Assembly (NCBI GenBank): GCA_018902385.1
Contig: JABSSW010000068.1
Location: 62,001 to 126,000, forward strand
Origin: Physcia stellaris
Taxonomy: Eukaryota > Ascomycota > Lecanoromycetes > Caliciales > Physciaceae
Direction: 5' to 3'
DNA: 64,000 nt
Shown: positions 33,254-45,991 of the stretch, piece by piece
Layout: every line of letters begins with the position of its first letter
Position numbering within the stretch: the stretch's first letter is position 1
The notes under the pieces: model-generated
Told to the model about the DNA's origin: nothing
The model's database searches: none
Seen by the model: the letters and a program-made list of their open reading frames with translations, nothing else
Program-made: the position numbers and the translations under genes

Positions 33254-33771
33254 AACGACTGTCTTATTTCTTATTATAGACAGTCCAAGCAGAATATCTT
33301 CGGACATCGCCGACTTCCATCAGTAAGTCAGTTGCTGGTCCGTACGAGCAGTGGAGAATCATTTCCGCTTGGAATGAATGGTCATAGGAAATCACACCTG
33401 GCACATCAGTCACCTCATGAGAGCTCGACGCACCTGGTGATCACCCATGCAGCAAAGGAGCCAGACAGTGCATGGATAAAGGCGGCGTGAGAGCTTCACA
33501 CTAATTTAACATACTTCATCTAATCTTCAACTCAGTTTACGACCTTGACCATTGAGCTTCATGCCAGTCACGCAAAACCCTCATCTTTCTACCCCAAGCT
33601 CTATATCTCGCCACCCGCCTCTCTTCCCTTTTCATGCCGCTCTGTTATACCACTCTTGCCCCTTCCCCGCCTCAGTGCCATTCATAAGTGCGCCAGCACA
33701 CCTCTCCTGAAGCTATGTAACCTCTAGAGCTTGCCTTCGCATACAGATCTAATTCAACTCTCACTGCGCAG
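33254..33771. other. Intergenic
   Basis: No supported gene; C/T-rich region at 33590-33700 may be promoter or leader of the following gene. Confidence 0.35.
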
Positions 33772-34412
33772 CACACGCGACTAAAACACAAGCAAATGCA
33801 TGGACACGCCCCATCAGGAAGCCGCTGCTGGTAGAACAGCTCCAACCCGTGTCATCGGCCGTTCAGCACAGAGGTATTCTTTCCGTCAATTCCAGAATCA
33901 AGGGTCGCGGCATCGCACTTTCTAGATACGCTTCTCTATGGGGCTGTCGGGGTATCGAGGATTTGGATTATGAGATTGTTGTATACTGGCTCGGCTGGTA
34001 AGCTCTAAAACCTTCCTTCCAAGGCGTAGGGTCAAGTTGCTAGGAAACGTGTCTGAATGTGCTGCTCCCTAGCTTGGCTCGCCTTAATGCTCATCTACCT
34101 GGGCGATGTCAGTGGCGTAATGTCACATTAACGCTCACGGAGGCAGGCCCAGCTGGACAATATAAACGGTAGGTCAATGGCATCAAGAAAGTACAACGCA
34201 ATCAGCCTCGTCGGAACGATCCAAGAACATGGCTTGAAGGACGAGGGCGAGCAGCGACCTTCCATCTCACCTTCTTGGAATCAGGGGCCCTGTACAGCAG
34301 GCCGAGCGATTGGAAGGAAGCTGAGACAGAGGAGGAGCTCACGGTGATATTCAGGCGGGTGCGCAACAGGGTCTTGTGGGAGCTCAAGGGCTACCCCGTG
34401 CTAATAACCTGA
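33772..34412 (+). CDS. Unrecognised three-exon gene, start not found
   Basis: Three exons fit: up to 33997, 34073-34168 and 34226-34412, with GT-AG introns of 75 and 57 nt (the second with an AAG acceptor, as in SDO1). The product reads IKGRGIALSRYASLWGCRGI, then EDLDYEIVVYWLGC across the first splice, CQWRNVTLTLTEAGPAGQYK, and finally FHLTFLESGALYSRPSDWKE ending VLWELKGYPVLIT. The consistent phase over two introns and the protein-like sequence support a real gene. No in-frame ATG exists in the first exon; the frame is open back to about 33753, and an acceptor (tgcgcag) at 33771 suggests an upstream exon I could not find. No known domain recognised. Length seen is about 170 aa. Confidence 0.5.
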
Positions 34413-34744
34413 ATTTGTCAAACCATCAAAAAGTCATACCTTGTTTCACGGATTCGAATCCGTGCGAATTGCCCGAATTGAAATGTGGGAGATCATAGGA
34501 GGAGTGGGTTTGATTTGCATAGAAAATGGCCACTGTTTCCGCTGGATTGCTGAGCGATTTGCGAGTCGCAATAACGGGGGAATGTATTCTCCAACTGACT
34601 GGAAGCCCAGTCTCAAACGTATGTGAAAAGGTCCATTTCCTCAAATACTATAGGACGGAGGGTGGATCTAAATATACATGAGGTGGGAATGGAAGAATGG
34701 GGATGGAGATAGTGAATCTCCTGCTTGAAGGGCTTGAATATATA
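34413..34744. other. Convergent intergenic region
   Basis: Between the 3' ends of two convergent genes. A palindromic CACGGATTCGAATCCGTG at 34447-34464 could act as a hairpin; nothing else seen. Confidence 0.35.
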
Positions 34745-36285
34745 TCACGATATCCTAGCCCCACCGGCCATGAGAGCCTTACCGAGGACCTGGCTAATCT
34801 TCAAGAGGTTTTGATCACAGTATCTGCCGGCTACGACAGATATTCCGATAGGCATACCATGTGCTCCCGAAAATGCAGGGATATTGACGACAGGCATATG
34901 AATGCCCTGTAGGAAGTTAGCTAGGTCAATTTGATGGCCAGAAACATAAGACTCACCGTCCAGAACCAGTTGAAAGCCGCACTCCCCATACCTGTCAGCC
35001 CAAGCGGCGCCTCGTCAACAGCGCTAGGCGTGATGATTGCAGAATAATTCGCGGCAATCCTGTCGAAGATAGGTCGCAAGCTAGCGTATCTGTCCATTTC
35101 CTGAATGACTTCTTTCCGGGTGTAATTTGAACTGTTCTGGACGATGCTACGAATTTCGGGATGGAGCTCTGCCTTATTCATCCGATACTCTTTGAGAAAA
35201 GTTGTTTGGGCATCGCTGTTAGCAACTACGGTATACATCCGCTCTAAGGTGTCAAAGTCGTCATGTTCTGAGGGGAAAGATACATGGTCGACCTTTACGC
35301 CATAGCTTTCAAGGATCATGGCGGCTTTATCCATAGCAGCAACCGTGCCAGGTCCTGCTTGGTGCCATACTGGGGTCTTCATGATAGCAATCCGGGATTC
35401 TTGTATAGACATATCTGTGAGAGGTCCATCGTCCTTGAGACCAAAGATATTTGCAAGTAGTTGCAAATCCTCGATACTGCGAGCAAAGAAACCGAATGTA
35501 TCGACACTAATGGAGCACGTCTTTTGACCTTCGGGAGAGATTGCACCGTAGGTTGGCTTCATGCCGAAAATACCAGTGTATGATGCTGGGCGAATGATAC
35601 TACCACCGGTCTGCGTTCCCACGCTGAGAGGCACCTGGAAGTCGGCTACTGCTGCAGCGGATCCTGAAGACGAGCCGCCCGGAGTACGCTTTGGATCACG
35701 AGGGTTGGTAGTGTCAGGGCCGCAATTGACCCTGGCGAACTCTGAAGTCGTTGTTTTCCCTATGCAGGTAATCAGAATAGAAATTGACAATTATATGAAT
35801 GGATGAACCAGCCAAATATTAGAGCTCCAGCGTTTCGCAAAATCGAAACCGTTGATGCATCAGTGCTCGGCTGATTTCCCCGATACAAGGGAGAACCAAA
35901 CTGTGTTGGCATGTCTGATTGGATGAGCAGCGTTATTGGCAAAACAGTTATTGATTGATACCTTTGGTATTGATGACGTCTTTGATTCCTACTGCCGCTC
36001 CATGTAGAGGTCCCCTTTCAGCATACGGAATCTGGTCAAGAGCTCGAGCTTGACGGAGCACGAGTTCCGGGTCTAAAGCAAATTTTAGTCTACTTTACCA
36101 TCATGAGCACGGTATTGAGGATGGTAGAGCTTACCGAGGTATTCCCATGCTTTCACTGTACTGTCTCTGTCGTCAATGCGGCCCAAGAGGGAACCAGCGT
36201 ACTCCTCAACACTGATAGCATTTCTTCTAAACAGAGCAAGGACTTCGGTAGCAGTCAAGAGGTAAAGCTTCGTCGGTTTCGACAT
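34745..36285 (-). CDS. Amidase (amidase signature family), 442 aa
   Basis: Five exons (minus strand): 36285-36135, 36072-35962, 35914-35813, 35759-34957, 34906-34745. Amidase-signature enzymes hydrolyse amide bonds with a Ser-cisSer-Lys triad. Seen: GAAVGIKDVINTK (catalytic Lys), TPGGSSSGSAAAVAD (Gly/Ser-rich signature with the cis-Ser) and QTGGSIIRPASYTGIFGMKP (nucleophile Ser), all in the right order; the C-terminus has GIHMPVVNIPAFSGAHGMPI. Length is somewhat short for the family (450-550). Intron 3 (35812-35760) uses a GC donor (gctggt), the only way to join the conserved FG|KTTTSEFA segment in phase; its AG acceptor and CTGAT branch site are normal. Cytosolic; substrate unknown. Confidence 0.88.
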
Positions 36286-37775
36286 TGTTGCGATTTGGTC
36301 AGGTAGCGGAAAGTGAGGAACAGCGATAGGTAGTGGGCCAAAGAAAGGAATTCAGGCTTGCGAGACTGACCCAGCACGGACATATCGTGAAAGTCCAATC
36401 AAAAACCACATTATTCCCGAAAGCTCTGAATGATCACATATTCATATGTTGCTCAAAAACGGGCTAGTGTGGTGATATTCCTATCCATATTCACTTCCAT
36501 TAATCCATGCGCTGCTTAATTTGACTAGCCCGAAAGACTGGCGGAGCAAAGTCGCAGACCACGAGTTTTGTCAGCTAACTACACGCAGGCAACTAGAGTA
36601 CTCCTTATTGCATGAGTCAGGGTGGGTCACTAGAGAGCTTCTGATTCTTGTTACATGTCGGTACGAAGGATATCGCGAAGCTAGAACAAATTGGTGTATT
36701 CATGTCTGACCAAGATCACTGGACCGAGACCCTTGTAGACCAGACGTTGTTCTTGTTTCCGTTGTAAGTGGGGTTGAGATCACGGTGGAAGGTACATCCA
36801 AATCGTCAGCATGCAGCTTGACCACAAAATCCTTTGGTACGCATTATACCGCCCTGGCTGAGTGTTGCAAGGCTGAGCTGAATCGTAGTATTGCTGCTCA
36901 AGCTCGGAGGCGAAGCAGTACCATCTGAGCTCATGGTCCATAGGGCGACTAGAGCTTAAATCATGGGTCATAAGATACTTACAGCTGTGACAAGGAATCT
37001 ACGGCTCCCAGGAGAGTTCCATGCCCGGATTTACGCTTGTACCAGGTATCTCTACGTAAGAAAAGCGGAGAGGATATCATAGAGGAGCAGTCGTTCAGGG
37101 ATTCAACGAGCGGTCTAGCTCGGCGCGTCTGGTATTAGACGAGAGGAAGCATTCCTGGCTCGTACGTATTCTCGCATCTACTTGAACCCATAACCGGCTC
37201 AGAGCTTGGGAAGGAGAATGCTGGAGCAGGAAGTTGGCTTGATCCAACGCGTCGCCGATCAACGACAGCGGACGCGCCAAGGCGGCACCATCGCATAAAA
37301 GAGCCAATGAGAGCTTGGGAAGTGCCGCAGACTAGGCGGCAAGCGCTACGGTGTGAATCTGGCATTTTAAAGAGCAAATGAGATCGATTGCCTCAAACCC
37401 CCAGTCTCGCTGACCAATCAACAAGTGCGCTCTGGTAATTTATCCTGTTCTACGGACATAATAGACTGAGCTTCTACATGAACGCTATGCTGCTCAGTCA
37501 TTTGGTGATGGCAGCGTTAGGGATATATCCGCGCCTACCTAATCAGATCGCCACACCGGTAAAGCTGAAAGTCAGAGCAGACAAATCGAGACAACATAGT
37601 GATCAGTGAATCACAGCTAGTGGGCCTAGCCGGCTAGCTATATGAGCATCTGCAGTCAGCGACCGAAGTAGCAGGATCGGAAATCATCAGAGCAAAGCAC
37701 CCGACCCTTGCCGGACCATCACTATACGCACCACTACAATTGTGTTAGAGAAGCAAAAACGTACTGCCAATAAAT
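36286..37775. other. Intergenic, no gene supported
   Basis: Short ORFs only. The right part is upstream of the broken esterase gene. Confidence 0.35.
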
Positions 37776-39083
37776 ATGAGCGTCATCCCAAGCTATCAGC
37801 AAGAGCTCGTGCGGAGAACACGTCAGATGATTGAGCGAGGTCGTTCCGCTCCTCTGTCAACCATTCAGAGCGCCAGTCTTGCCGGTCCCAGTGTTCCGAT
37901 CTGCAGGATGGTCAAGCCGTCAGGTTTTTCCGGCATCGGCTAGCATTGGCGATGGACCCTTTGATCTTATTACGAAATGTATCAGTGCGGTAGGCGGAGG
38001 CGTCAATGATAGCCAGCCCAAGGTCTTACCGTCCCCAAGCGTGGACCTGCACTGGACAGGGCCCACGCAGGGCCAATCTTCTAACAAAAGCGAGCCTTCA
38101 ACCTCAGAGCTTGCGAATCTTCAGAATCTGGCGGGCAATGTCAAAAGCTCTCTGACCGTCATGTTCTTCCATGGTGGAGGCTTCACGTGAGTCATTGTCT
38201 TCTGTTTATTCCCAGCTTCGTGACGAGCTAAGTCTTCCCAGTATGAACAGCCCTGAGCGTTACCAAAAAATATATGACTACTTCGCAGAAACCACCGGTG
38301 GCCGTTGTGTCGCGTTCCGCTATCATCTCGCTCCGCAGAACCCTTTCCCAGCGGCACTTCTTGATGCTTTGGTGGCTTACTTGACGCTTCTACACCCACC
38401 TTCCTCTGCTTTCCATTCTCCGGTCTCAGCGTCATCCATCGTTTTCGCAGGTGACAGTGCAGGTGCGAACCTTGCCCTGTCTCTCTTACAAGTTATCCTC
38501 TTCGCTCAGAGATCTTGTTTATCCGTTCCTTTCAACGGCGTACAAGTCAATTTACCTTCCCTTGCAGGCGTTTCAATGTTAAGTGCAGGTCTTGAGCTCA
38601 TTCTTGCGCTTCCCTCGTGGCACAATTACGCCAAATTCGACATATTCTTAGATACATGGCCGATGCTGGATGCTAAGTACCCTGCATGTGGAATATGGCC
38701 GTCGAGACCCCCACGTGGGCATCCTTACTGCAAGACTAGCATGCTCGATCATCCTTTAGTCGCACCAGCCGTGGCTGGCCTGGAAGGGCTCCCCTCCACT
38801 GTGGTTTACAGGCGGACAGGAACGGTTTGCAGACTCTGCAGAATTAGCCGCGGAACGCGCAGCTCAGCAAGGGGTTGAGGTCTGGTACGAGGAGTACGAG
38901 CAAATGCCTCGCGATTTTCCAATCATGGGGGTAACATGGCCATGGGCGATTACGGACAACTGGCCGCAACCTTTAGACTGTATGCGTTCCTGGGCAGCCG
39001 TTTGTGTGAAAATGTTTGAGGAAGGCCATATTGATCTGGAGCTGTGGTCAAAGGCCTCGTGTCGGACAAGTCACTGGAGGTAA
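37776..39083 (+). pseudogene. HSL-type alpha/beta-hydrolase (esterase/lipase), frame-broken
   Basis: Start ATG 37776 (MSVIPSYQQELVRRTRQMIE). The HSL family is evident: VMFFHGGGFT (oxyanion-hole HGGG), split by a good intron (38189-38241, gtgagt ... cttcccag), then CVAFRYHLAPQNPFPAALLD and VFAGDSAGANLALSL (GDSAG nucleophile elbow), and a C-terminal GGQERFADSAELAAERAAQQ block. The frame changes twice without any intron: once between about 37870 and 37910 (after SASLAGPSVP, before FRSAGWSSRQVF) and once near 38797 (before WFTGGQERF, where one extra base fits). Neither lies on an A-run, unlike the other broken frames of the window, so real inactivation is more likely here. If functional it would be a cytosolic esterase of about 400 aa. 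Confidence 0.7.
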
Positions 39084-40622
39084 AGCAGCTGACAGGCTTA
39101 AGTTTCAAGAAGCACTGCGGCTGACCAGGGCCGAGAGAGCTGCATGGAAGGATTGGAAGGGTCCTGAGAAAAACCCGCGTCCTCTCTCTAAGTGGTAAAG
39201 CCATGGAATACTTTTGAGGTGTCTTCCGTTGCTGTATGCCCGGAGCTCTCCGATGGAGTCCACCTCGATCTGCTGCGTCATTCATCCTGAATTCTCGTCG
39301 ACGAATCGGAATCGTAAGATCGCCAGATGTAAGGGGAATCTTGCAACAGCTGCCCATTCGGGAAAACCTTATGGAGACGCATCCCAGTGTACCTGCGTCT
39401 GTGTTACAAACGGTTTTAGAGAATGCTTTGCAACGAAGATGCAATTCAGGCAACTCCTAATCTATGAGATTCTTCGCAATTATGTAGAGGTCCAGAGACG
39501 ACAGCTTTCATTGTGACCACTGCAACACTTGTGGTCCGTAAGTGCCCTAAGATTTGCTGATAGCTCAAAAGTAGGATGGAAGTACCCTTATTCGGGTCTG
39601 GATATCATAAGTTTATGCGGACCGACGTTTGATGGCATAGACTGTTCCAATGTATAGGTCCACCGATCAGAACTGAATGCGACCCTGTCCTCGCATGTAA
39701 GATGTGCGGTTCCCTTTGAAAGTATAGTGACTTTCGGGATCAGGCATCGTACGTTGAGAAGGGAAACTGAACTATACATGCGCGTTCACTTGTGAGGGGA
39801 TGGTCGCTGAGAAAGGGCAGAAAAGAAGCCTTTTACTGCGTGGACTGTCTTTTCCACGAATCGCCCCGAGGGTCAGGGAAAGTTTAGCTCTGATCAAATA
39901 TTTAGACAGAGGGCGCGAAACAGCGATTGGCGATAGCAGCTATCACTCGTGAGAATCAAAAGCAAGATCGAAATTTGGCTGAGATAAGCCCTTTTTTTTG
40001 TCATGCACATGACCTGGGCTTGAGATCTGAATGCGTACCTAGATGGATGGCATCTTTGCTCCGTGAAAACCGGAATCGGTTCCCTACGTTTTGCGGAGTA
40101 TATCGAGGGCGTGGAGTGCTGTTTCCAGTGGCTTTGACTGACGTGAGATAATATAATCTTCGGCTGTTCTATCGAGGATGTACTGGGCCGCATTGCTCTA
40201 TTGGAGTGGTATCTCAGAATAGAAAGCAAAGCAAATAGTAACCGATGGAGTCATTCGCGGCAATGAGATGATCATTGAAAAGTAGATTGGCTTCGGTTAT
40301 AGTCTCTGCCTGAGATCATGAAGTAGATAGCTTTTATGCTGAAAAGGATACGAAAAGCCGCGCGCGACCACCACTGAAACATAAATGCACCCAACCTCCA
40401 TTATGCTACCGTAGAACCCTAATTCCCTGATTTACTTTTGTACAAGAATCAAAGCCCCCCCCTCTCTCGTCTGAATTCTACCATTACATCGTCACGGTCC
40501 GCATGTCCTCCCAACGCACGTGGACGACGGGGGCAAAGGAATGCCATCCCCTAGATCTATCATATCTTCAAATATCCGAATGTATCTATCTTCATTGATA
40601 ACAAAGCAGCAGTCTAGCCGCA
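39084..40622. other. Intergenic, no gene supported
   Basis: Short ORFs on both strands without domains. 3' flank of the DUF4045 gene at the right. Confidence 0.35.
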
Positions 40623-43600
40623 TTACCCTCGCGTTGCCAGTAACGCTTCATTCAGCGGCAGCACAACACAAGGCCCTCTGCGCTCCTCCCATTTCCGAAA
40701 CGCGCGCTTGAACCCCTCCGGGGCATCTCGCCCCAGGACGACGGAGCCGGTGGGCACGAACGGACGGTCTTCGACTGAGGCGACGAGGATCCCGTATTCC
40801 GAGGCGAAGATGAGCGCGGCGCGGAAGCTGGGGAGGAGGGATTTGGTGCTGGCGGTTACCATGCTGTAGTATTGTTAGCTTTAGCGAGAGTGCGGATTTA
40901 TGGTTTGGATAGACTTACACGAAGATCTCGAAATAGGTGTCAAGCACGTAGACGCCTTCGTCTGCCAGGTCTGCTTCGGCGAAAGGCATTGTTTCCTTAA
41001 TGGCCGCAATCATGGTTCCGTCCTCTTCGCCAGTGGTGGCGCTTCCTCTTCGTCCCCAAGATAAATAGCCCGAGTTGGATTTTGGCCTGGGTAGTTCTGC
41101 AGTGATCGAAAATAGCCTGGTGGTGTACGTTTCACATTTTGCTTTGAGGTGCCAATATTGTGCATCGTTATTGGCATGCTGATGACCTCCGTCTTGAGGG
41201 AAAGCCTGCCAGAAAGAAGGAGGTTCTTGACCTTCATCTACCTCTTCTACTTCGCCAGTAAGTCCCAGATCCATGCCGATGAGCCTTGCGCATCCCAATT
41301 CATCTGCCCCGGAGCCGCTGCCTTTCCATAGGTACAGCTTGTTGAATCGAGTGGATATGATATACGAAAATCCTTTGCAAAGGGTAGTTGGTGAAAGGTC
41401 AACCTCATCAAAAGCAATTTGACCAACGTGGCGTCGTGCACAAAGCATGTACGAGGCAGAACCACGCATACTTGATCCACGTCGAGTGATGACTATGCCG
41501 CCGAGTGCCTGGAAGAAGCTTGAAGTCTCTTTGCCCTGCTTTAGTATGACGAGCTTTCCATTGTTGTCTTTTGCCACTTTTCGAGCGAAGAGCTGCGCGT
41601 CCTCTACTGCTGAAGCGGGAACGCAATCGCCAGACCAGAGGTAAACCTCAGTTGTTCGCGTGCCCGACAGACCACCAAAGACATGGGTGCAAATATAGAG
41701 GTTCTCTTCGAAAAGAATGTGTTCCTGGTGTGAGGGAACGGGTAGCATTTTGCCGTCGCCGGCTACTTCAAATATTTGCTTGCGGAGTGTCTTGATTTTC
41801 TCGGGTCCTTGATGCGAAGAGCAGGTATTCAGTATAGTCTGAGTATCGATGTTGAATCTTATGGTGGATTTGGTGGTGTCATTGAAGAAGTCTGAGATGG
41901 TGCGGGCTGCTTCTGAGGTTGGCGAGCTCTTGTTCGAGGGCAGAGGCTTAGACGGGATGGTACTTGAAGGCTTCCTAGGAGCAATCAAAGAGGGTTTCTT
42001 ACTAGGCAGAGGAGGTGACTTGGGCGATCGCGGCGAAAGACTTGGAGGCGTAGGGAGATTGCGTGCAAATGGAGTTGGAGTTTGAGCTTTTTCAGGCGCT
42101 GTCTCAATACCGAGACCTATCGATGTGCTGGGAGACGACTTTCTGAGTCCAACCTTTTCATGAACTTCATCTTCATCTTTTCGTGTCGGCAACCTGTTCG
42201 GTGATCTTGCTCCATTCCTCTGAAAAGACGAGGGTTGTTGCCAGATAGACGCTGCAGTATTCACAGAATCTCGAGGCAATCTCTCTTGGGTCGTATCCCC
42301 GTCTAGAATCTTCTGTTTCGGGTCAGGAAGAGCGACATAGGACGTTGGCGTTTGAGCGCCAGTTTCTTTGGGTGGCTTCACGGATGCTGAAGGCTTGCGT
42401 GGTTTCTTAACGTTGGTATCAACAGTGGGTGTCTGCTTGATTGCCGGGGGTGGAGAAGGGGCTTTTGGACAGCTTCTAATGGTGAGGGATGCATGATTGA
42501 CGACTGTGGTTTGACCTCCAAAGGCGACGAAACACTTGTTGAAGGTTTTCGGGGACTCGTAGGCTGAGAGATCTTCCTGTTGTTGTTTGAAATGTTTGAC
42601 AAAGGCCGGGCGTCTTCTGCTTTTAATACAGGGCTCGTGATTCGGTCATGTTTCCATCCCTTTCTGCCTCGCGGGTCCGATGCAACACGTTCAGTCTCAG
42701 TTGAAGTAGGAGGGAGAGGTGCTGAGACGGAAGATATTGCAGCGTTTGGCTCCACTACCGTAGGTAATCGCCGCTTTGGGCCCCTTGCTCGTCCCTTCGT
42801 CATATGGCTCAGCTGGGGCGTACTGGAGGATATCTGCGCCATTTTAGGCGAGGAATCTTGGTCTGTTGTAGATGTAGGGTGCTGTGTAGGATTATCATTG
42901 GGGGCACTCTTCATTGGCGCCGGTCCTCGAGACAAGATCCCGGCCAACGATGCATTGAAATTGCCCGCTAGCATCGCATTAGTAGCTGGTTGCTTCTGAC
43001 TTTCTATAGACCTCGTCTTTACGCTTTCGCTCGTAGCTGATTGCATTGTAGGTGCAATTGGCTTGCTCGCTTTGTTTTCTGACGACTCGAGGCCCTTGAT
43101 ATTACTGTTTGATCTTGTCAAACCTTGCCTTCTCATCAAGGCTTCGGGCATAGTAGTATCGTGAATCTTCGAAGCATTCGTGATCGTGGTTGAAGCTGAC
43201 GGCAGTCCTGCTTTCATCGTGTCTTTTCTCTGCAGGATACTCTCCTTGAATTCGTCTTTACGCTCACTCTTCTTTGGTCCACCAGTGGTTGCTAAGCCAG
43301 CTTTCCCCCGTAGTATATTGCCCTTGAGTTCATCAGGGGCAACGTAGTTTTGAGTTTGCGTCTTTTTGAGCTTGCCGAAGACGTTTTTGAACTCAGGCTC
43401 GACTTTTGAGTCTTTCTCTTCGGACACTTTCCGAGCCTTCAGATTGGATGTAAAATCTTTCTTTGGAGGTGTCTCAGGTTTTGGCTTTACAGATGGGGAA
43501 GATCGGTTACCAAGAGCAGTTTTCGATGGGGATGACTGCTTGGGAAGTGGTTTAGGTGTAGCTACAGGCCCTTGCTGATCTACGCCAGCCCCATCACTTC

Positions 43601-45566
43601 GCGTAGGGCTTTCAACATCAGAGATGTCGGGTTTTGAGTGGGGTGAGGACTTCGTATTGTTGATCTCCTTATCGTTCGAAGACTGGGTATGTTCTGGGCC
43701 GGAAAGAGTCTGGGTTTCAGGTTTCCTGAAGCCAGCAGAAAGCCCACCAAAGGATGGCCCTGTACTTAGGCCGCCAGGAGGAGGCGAGCGCATTAAGCCC
43801 CCGGTACTGATTTCTTTAAAGTTAGTACCTTTGCCAAGGTCCACACTACCGCGCTGCTTAGCCTTATTGAGATCATGCATCCAGGGTGGCTGTTGTGGTG
43901 GAGCTGCCTTGGGCTTCGGAGACTCGGGTTTGTTGATAGCATTCTCTAGCCAACTTGATTTCGAAGGGCTCCATCTTTTAGATGGACTCGACGGTATCGC
44001 CCTCTCGACGTCTTCATCTGCAATTCTATCTTTACCCAATTTGGAGACTGGCGAAGATTCTCTGCCTAATGGGAGTTCGGATTTCACGGACGCGGGGGCC
44101 AAAGTGGAGGAAGGATCGCTGGCTACGTTGTGAGTATTTGTCGCAGCATGGCCATCCGACTCGGATGGTAGCGGTTTCGTGAGATCTCCATGTGCTGAAC
44201 CAGGCCTTGAGCTTGAGATTGGAGATGTTTCACGACTGGCACTATACGGCTTAAAGTCCTGAAGCGGAGCAAGACTACTCATTGTCTGCCTTGAGCCATC
44301 ATATCCACTTCGATTGCTGACTATCGAATTACCCCTGCTTAAACCTGGGCTAGCCTGTGCACTCCACCTCTTATTTACACTGTCTGACCGCTTGAGCATC
44401 GCACTCTGCACGAAACCACCAAGGCCCTTCGTAGGCGATGGAGGACGATCGGTCCGTTCGGCAGCCATGCGGCCTTGAGAGGGTGACATTGCCAGCGTCC
44501 GACTCGAGGATATCGAGTCTGCTCCGTAGGAGGAACTGGTATCTGAGCTTGGCGGTTCGAAGCGTTGGCTGTCCAAAGTCGGTAAGGGTGACCGTAGACT
44601 ATTTGTTGAAGCTGAATTGGTAAACCTGGCTGTCGACCCCAGCCCACCGCGGACCGATCCCTCTCTTGACAGTGGCGACCAAGGGGTACTCCCTGCAGGC
44701 GATATTGACGGCCTTTCCCCTTCAACTAATGTCTCCCTTGACATTCCCGGTAGAGGCCTTGTCCCACCTGCTGAGACCATGTCCGTCACATCCTCGGTCT
44801 GGTTTTTTCGATACGCTGCTGACCCTAAACCCCTGTCCTGTGTTTGGCGAAAGAATGCAGGATCTTTTGCTCCGAGCGATTGCGCGATCTCGGACCTCGA
44901 TGTTGCATCATCCTTGACGGGAGTTGGTTCAACGCTTGCTCGTGGTGATCTTGCGGCGTTGTTCTCTGATGCGACCATTGACAGTGGACGACTCCTCCCA
45001 CTGACGGTACCTCGAGATGACGGTCGTTGCTGCCATGATAACGTGCCAGAGCGAGAGAGGGACGTGGCCGTACTGGAAGAATTGCTTGAAGGCTGTGAGG
45101 ACATTGAAGAAGAACCGTTCCCGGGCCCTTGTCTATCGGCATTCCCACCGAAGGGCGGTGTCGACTTTGGCGAGGCCTCCTCAGCCATTGACATCTCACT
45201 GACGCGTTGTTTACTCGAAGGAGGTGGCAATTGAATGTTTGCCGGTGAGCTGCTTAGATCCTGCATGGACGCGTCCGTTGTGGAGCGCATCGAGTGGGGC
45301 GTTCCCGCATTGGAGGTCGATTCTTTAGTTGGTGACAAGGACCGGGCGCGCTCTAGAAAGTCAATCAACACACGTCTGCCCCTCTCCCTGCGTTAGATCA
45401 GATTGCACTGACCAGCTCTCCTGGCTTGCCTCTCCTTGCGGCCTTGCAAGATTTCCTCCTCGAGCTTGCGGGTGCGCTCCTCGTCCTCTTTATCTCTCTG
45501 ATCTCCCAACTCACGAATTCGTAGTAGAAAATCATTAACATCCTCGGATCCATCGGCGTCGGACAT
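40623..45566 (-). CDS. DUF4045 / gelsolin-repeat protein, about 1609 aa
   Basis: Three exons: 45566-45413, 45352-40919, 40863-40623. N-terminus MSDADGSEDVNDFLLRIREL, then KLEEEILQGRKERQARRAER, which is the start of the DUF4045 domain. About 1000 residues of Ser/Pro/Lys-rich disordered sequence follow (SPTK, SPSK and SSPS motifs). The C-terminal third contains gelsolin-like repeats, e.g. YICTHVFGGLSGTRTTEVYL then WSGD, and YIISTRFNKLYLWKGSGSGA. Gelsolin repeats bind actin or Ca2+, so an actin-associated role in the cytoplasm is a reasonable inference. The exon 1/2 splice restores the conserved RRAERARSLSPTK. The long exon has one frame switch at a T-run (42463-42466; an A-run in the coding strand): one more A joins AVQK to APSPPPAIKQTPT. 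I treat the gene as intact with a sequence error. Confidence 0.85.
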
Positions 45567-45991
45567 TGCGGGGAGTTTTACTGGGTGTGTCCAGCACGAA
45601 CCTCGGGAAAATGAAAGAGTGTTGTCGAAGGATCTACAGCATGGTGCCCTCAAACATCAACGATGTGCGACAGCTTCAACTTTGGGCTAAGCGCAATTTG
45701 CTGCAGGGGGTCTACAGCACTCTACCCCTTGCTTCGAGGTGTACTCCGTATAAGTACTCATCAGAAACGTTGCATGATCTGACCGACGTAACACTGAGCA
45801 TGCATGTGTCAAAATCGAAATGCTTCTACAACAGACGCGTGATCCTCAGCTTGCGCGCTGTTACCATGGTACATCTGTTGCTGGAGTGCAGTAATCCCTG
45901 CTAGCTACTAGGTACATTTTGTAGTAGTATTCCTTCTCATCCTGTAAGCATAGCGCGAATCCCGCTGTTGAGAAATCGAGATTTCTTTTTG
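45567..45991. other. Intergenic between ARL2 3' end and DUF4045 start
   Basis: 425 bp, probable promoter of the DUF4045 gene (minus strand). No coding region supported. Confidence 0.35.

Noticed and set aside
34447-34464. tRNA T-arm-like hairpin CACGGATTCGAATCCGTG
   Set aside because: No matching acceptor, D-arm or anticodon arm within the required distance; a chance palindrome or a terminator-like hairpin.
43624-45234. Long plus-strand frames opposite the DUF4045 gene
   Set aside because: Shadows of the Ser/Pro-rich minus-strand coding exon; no domains.
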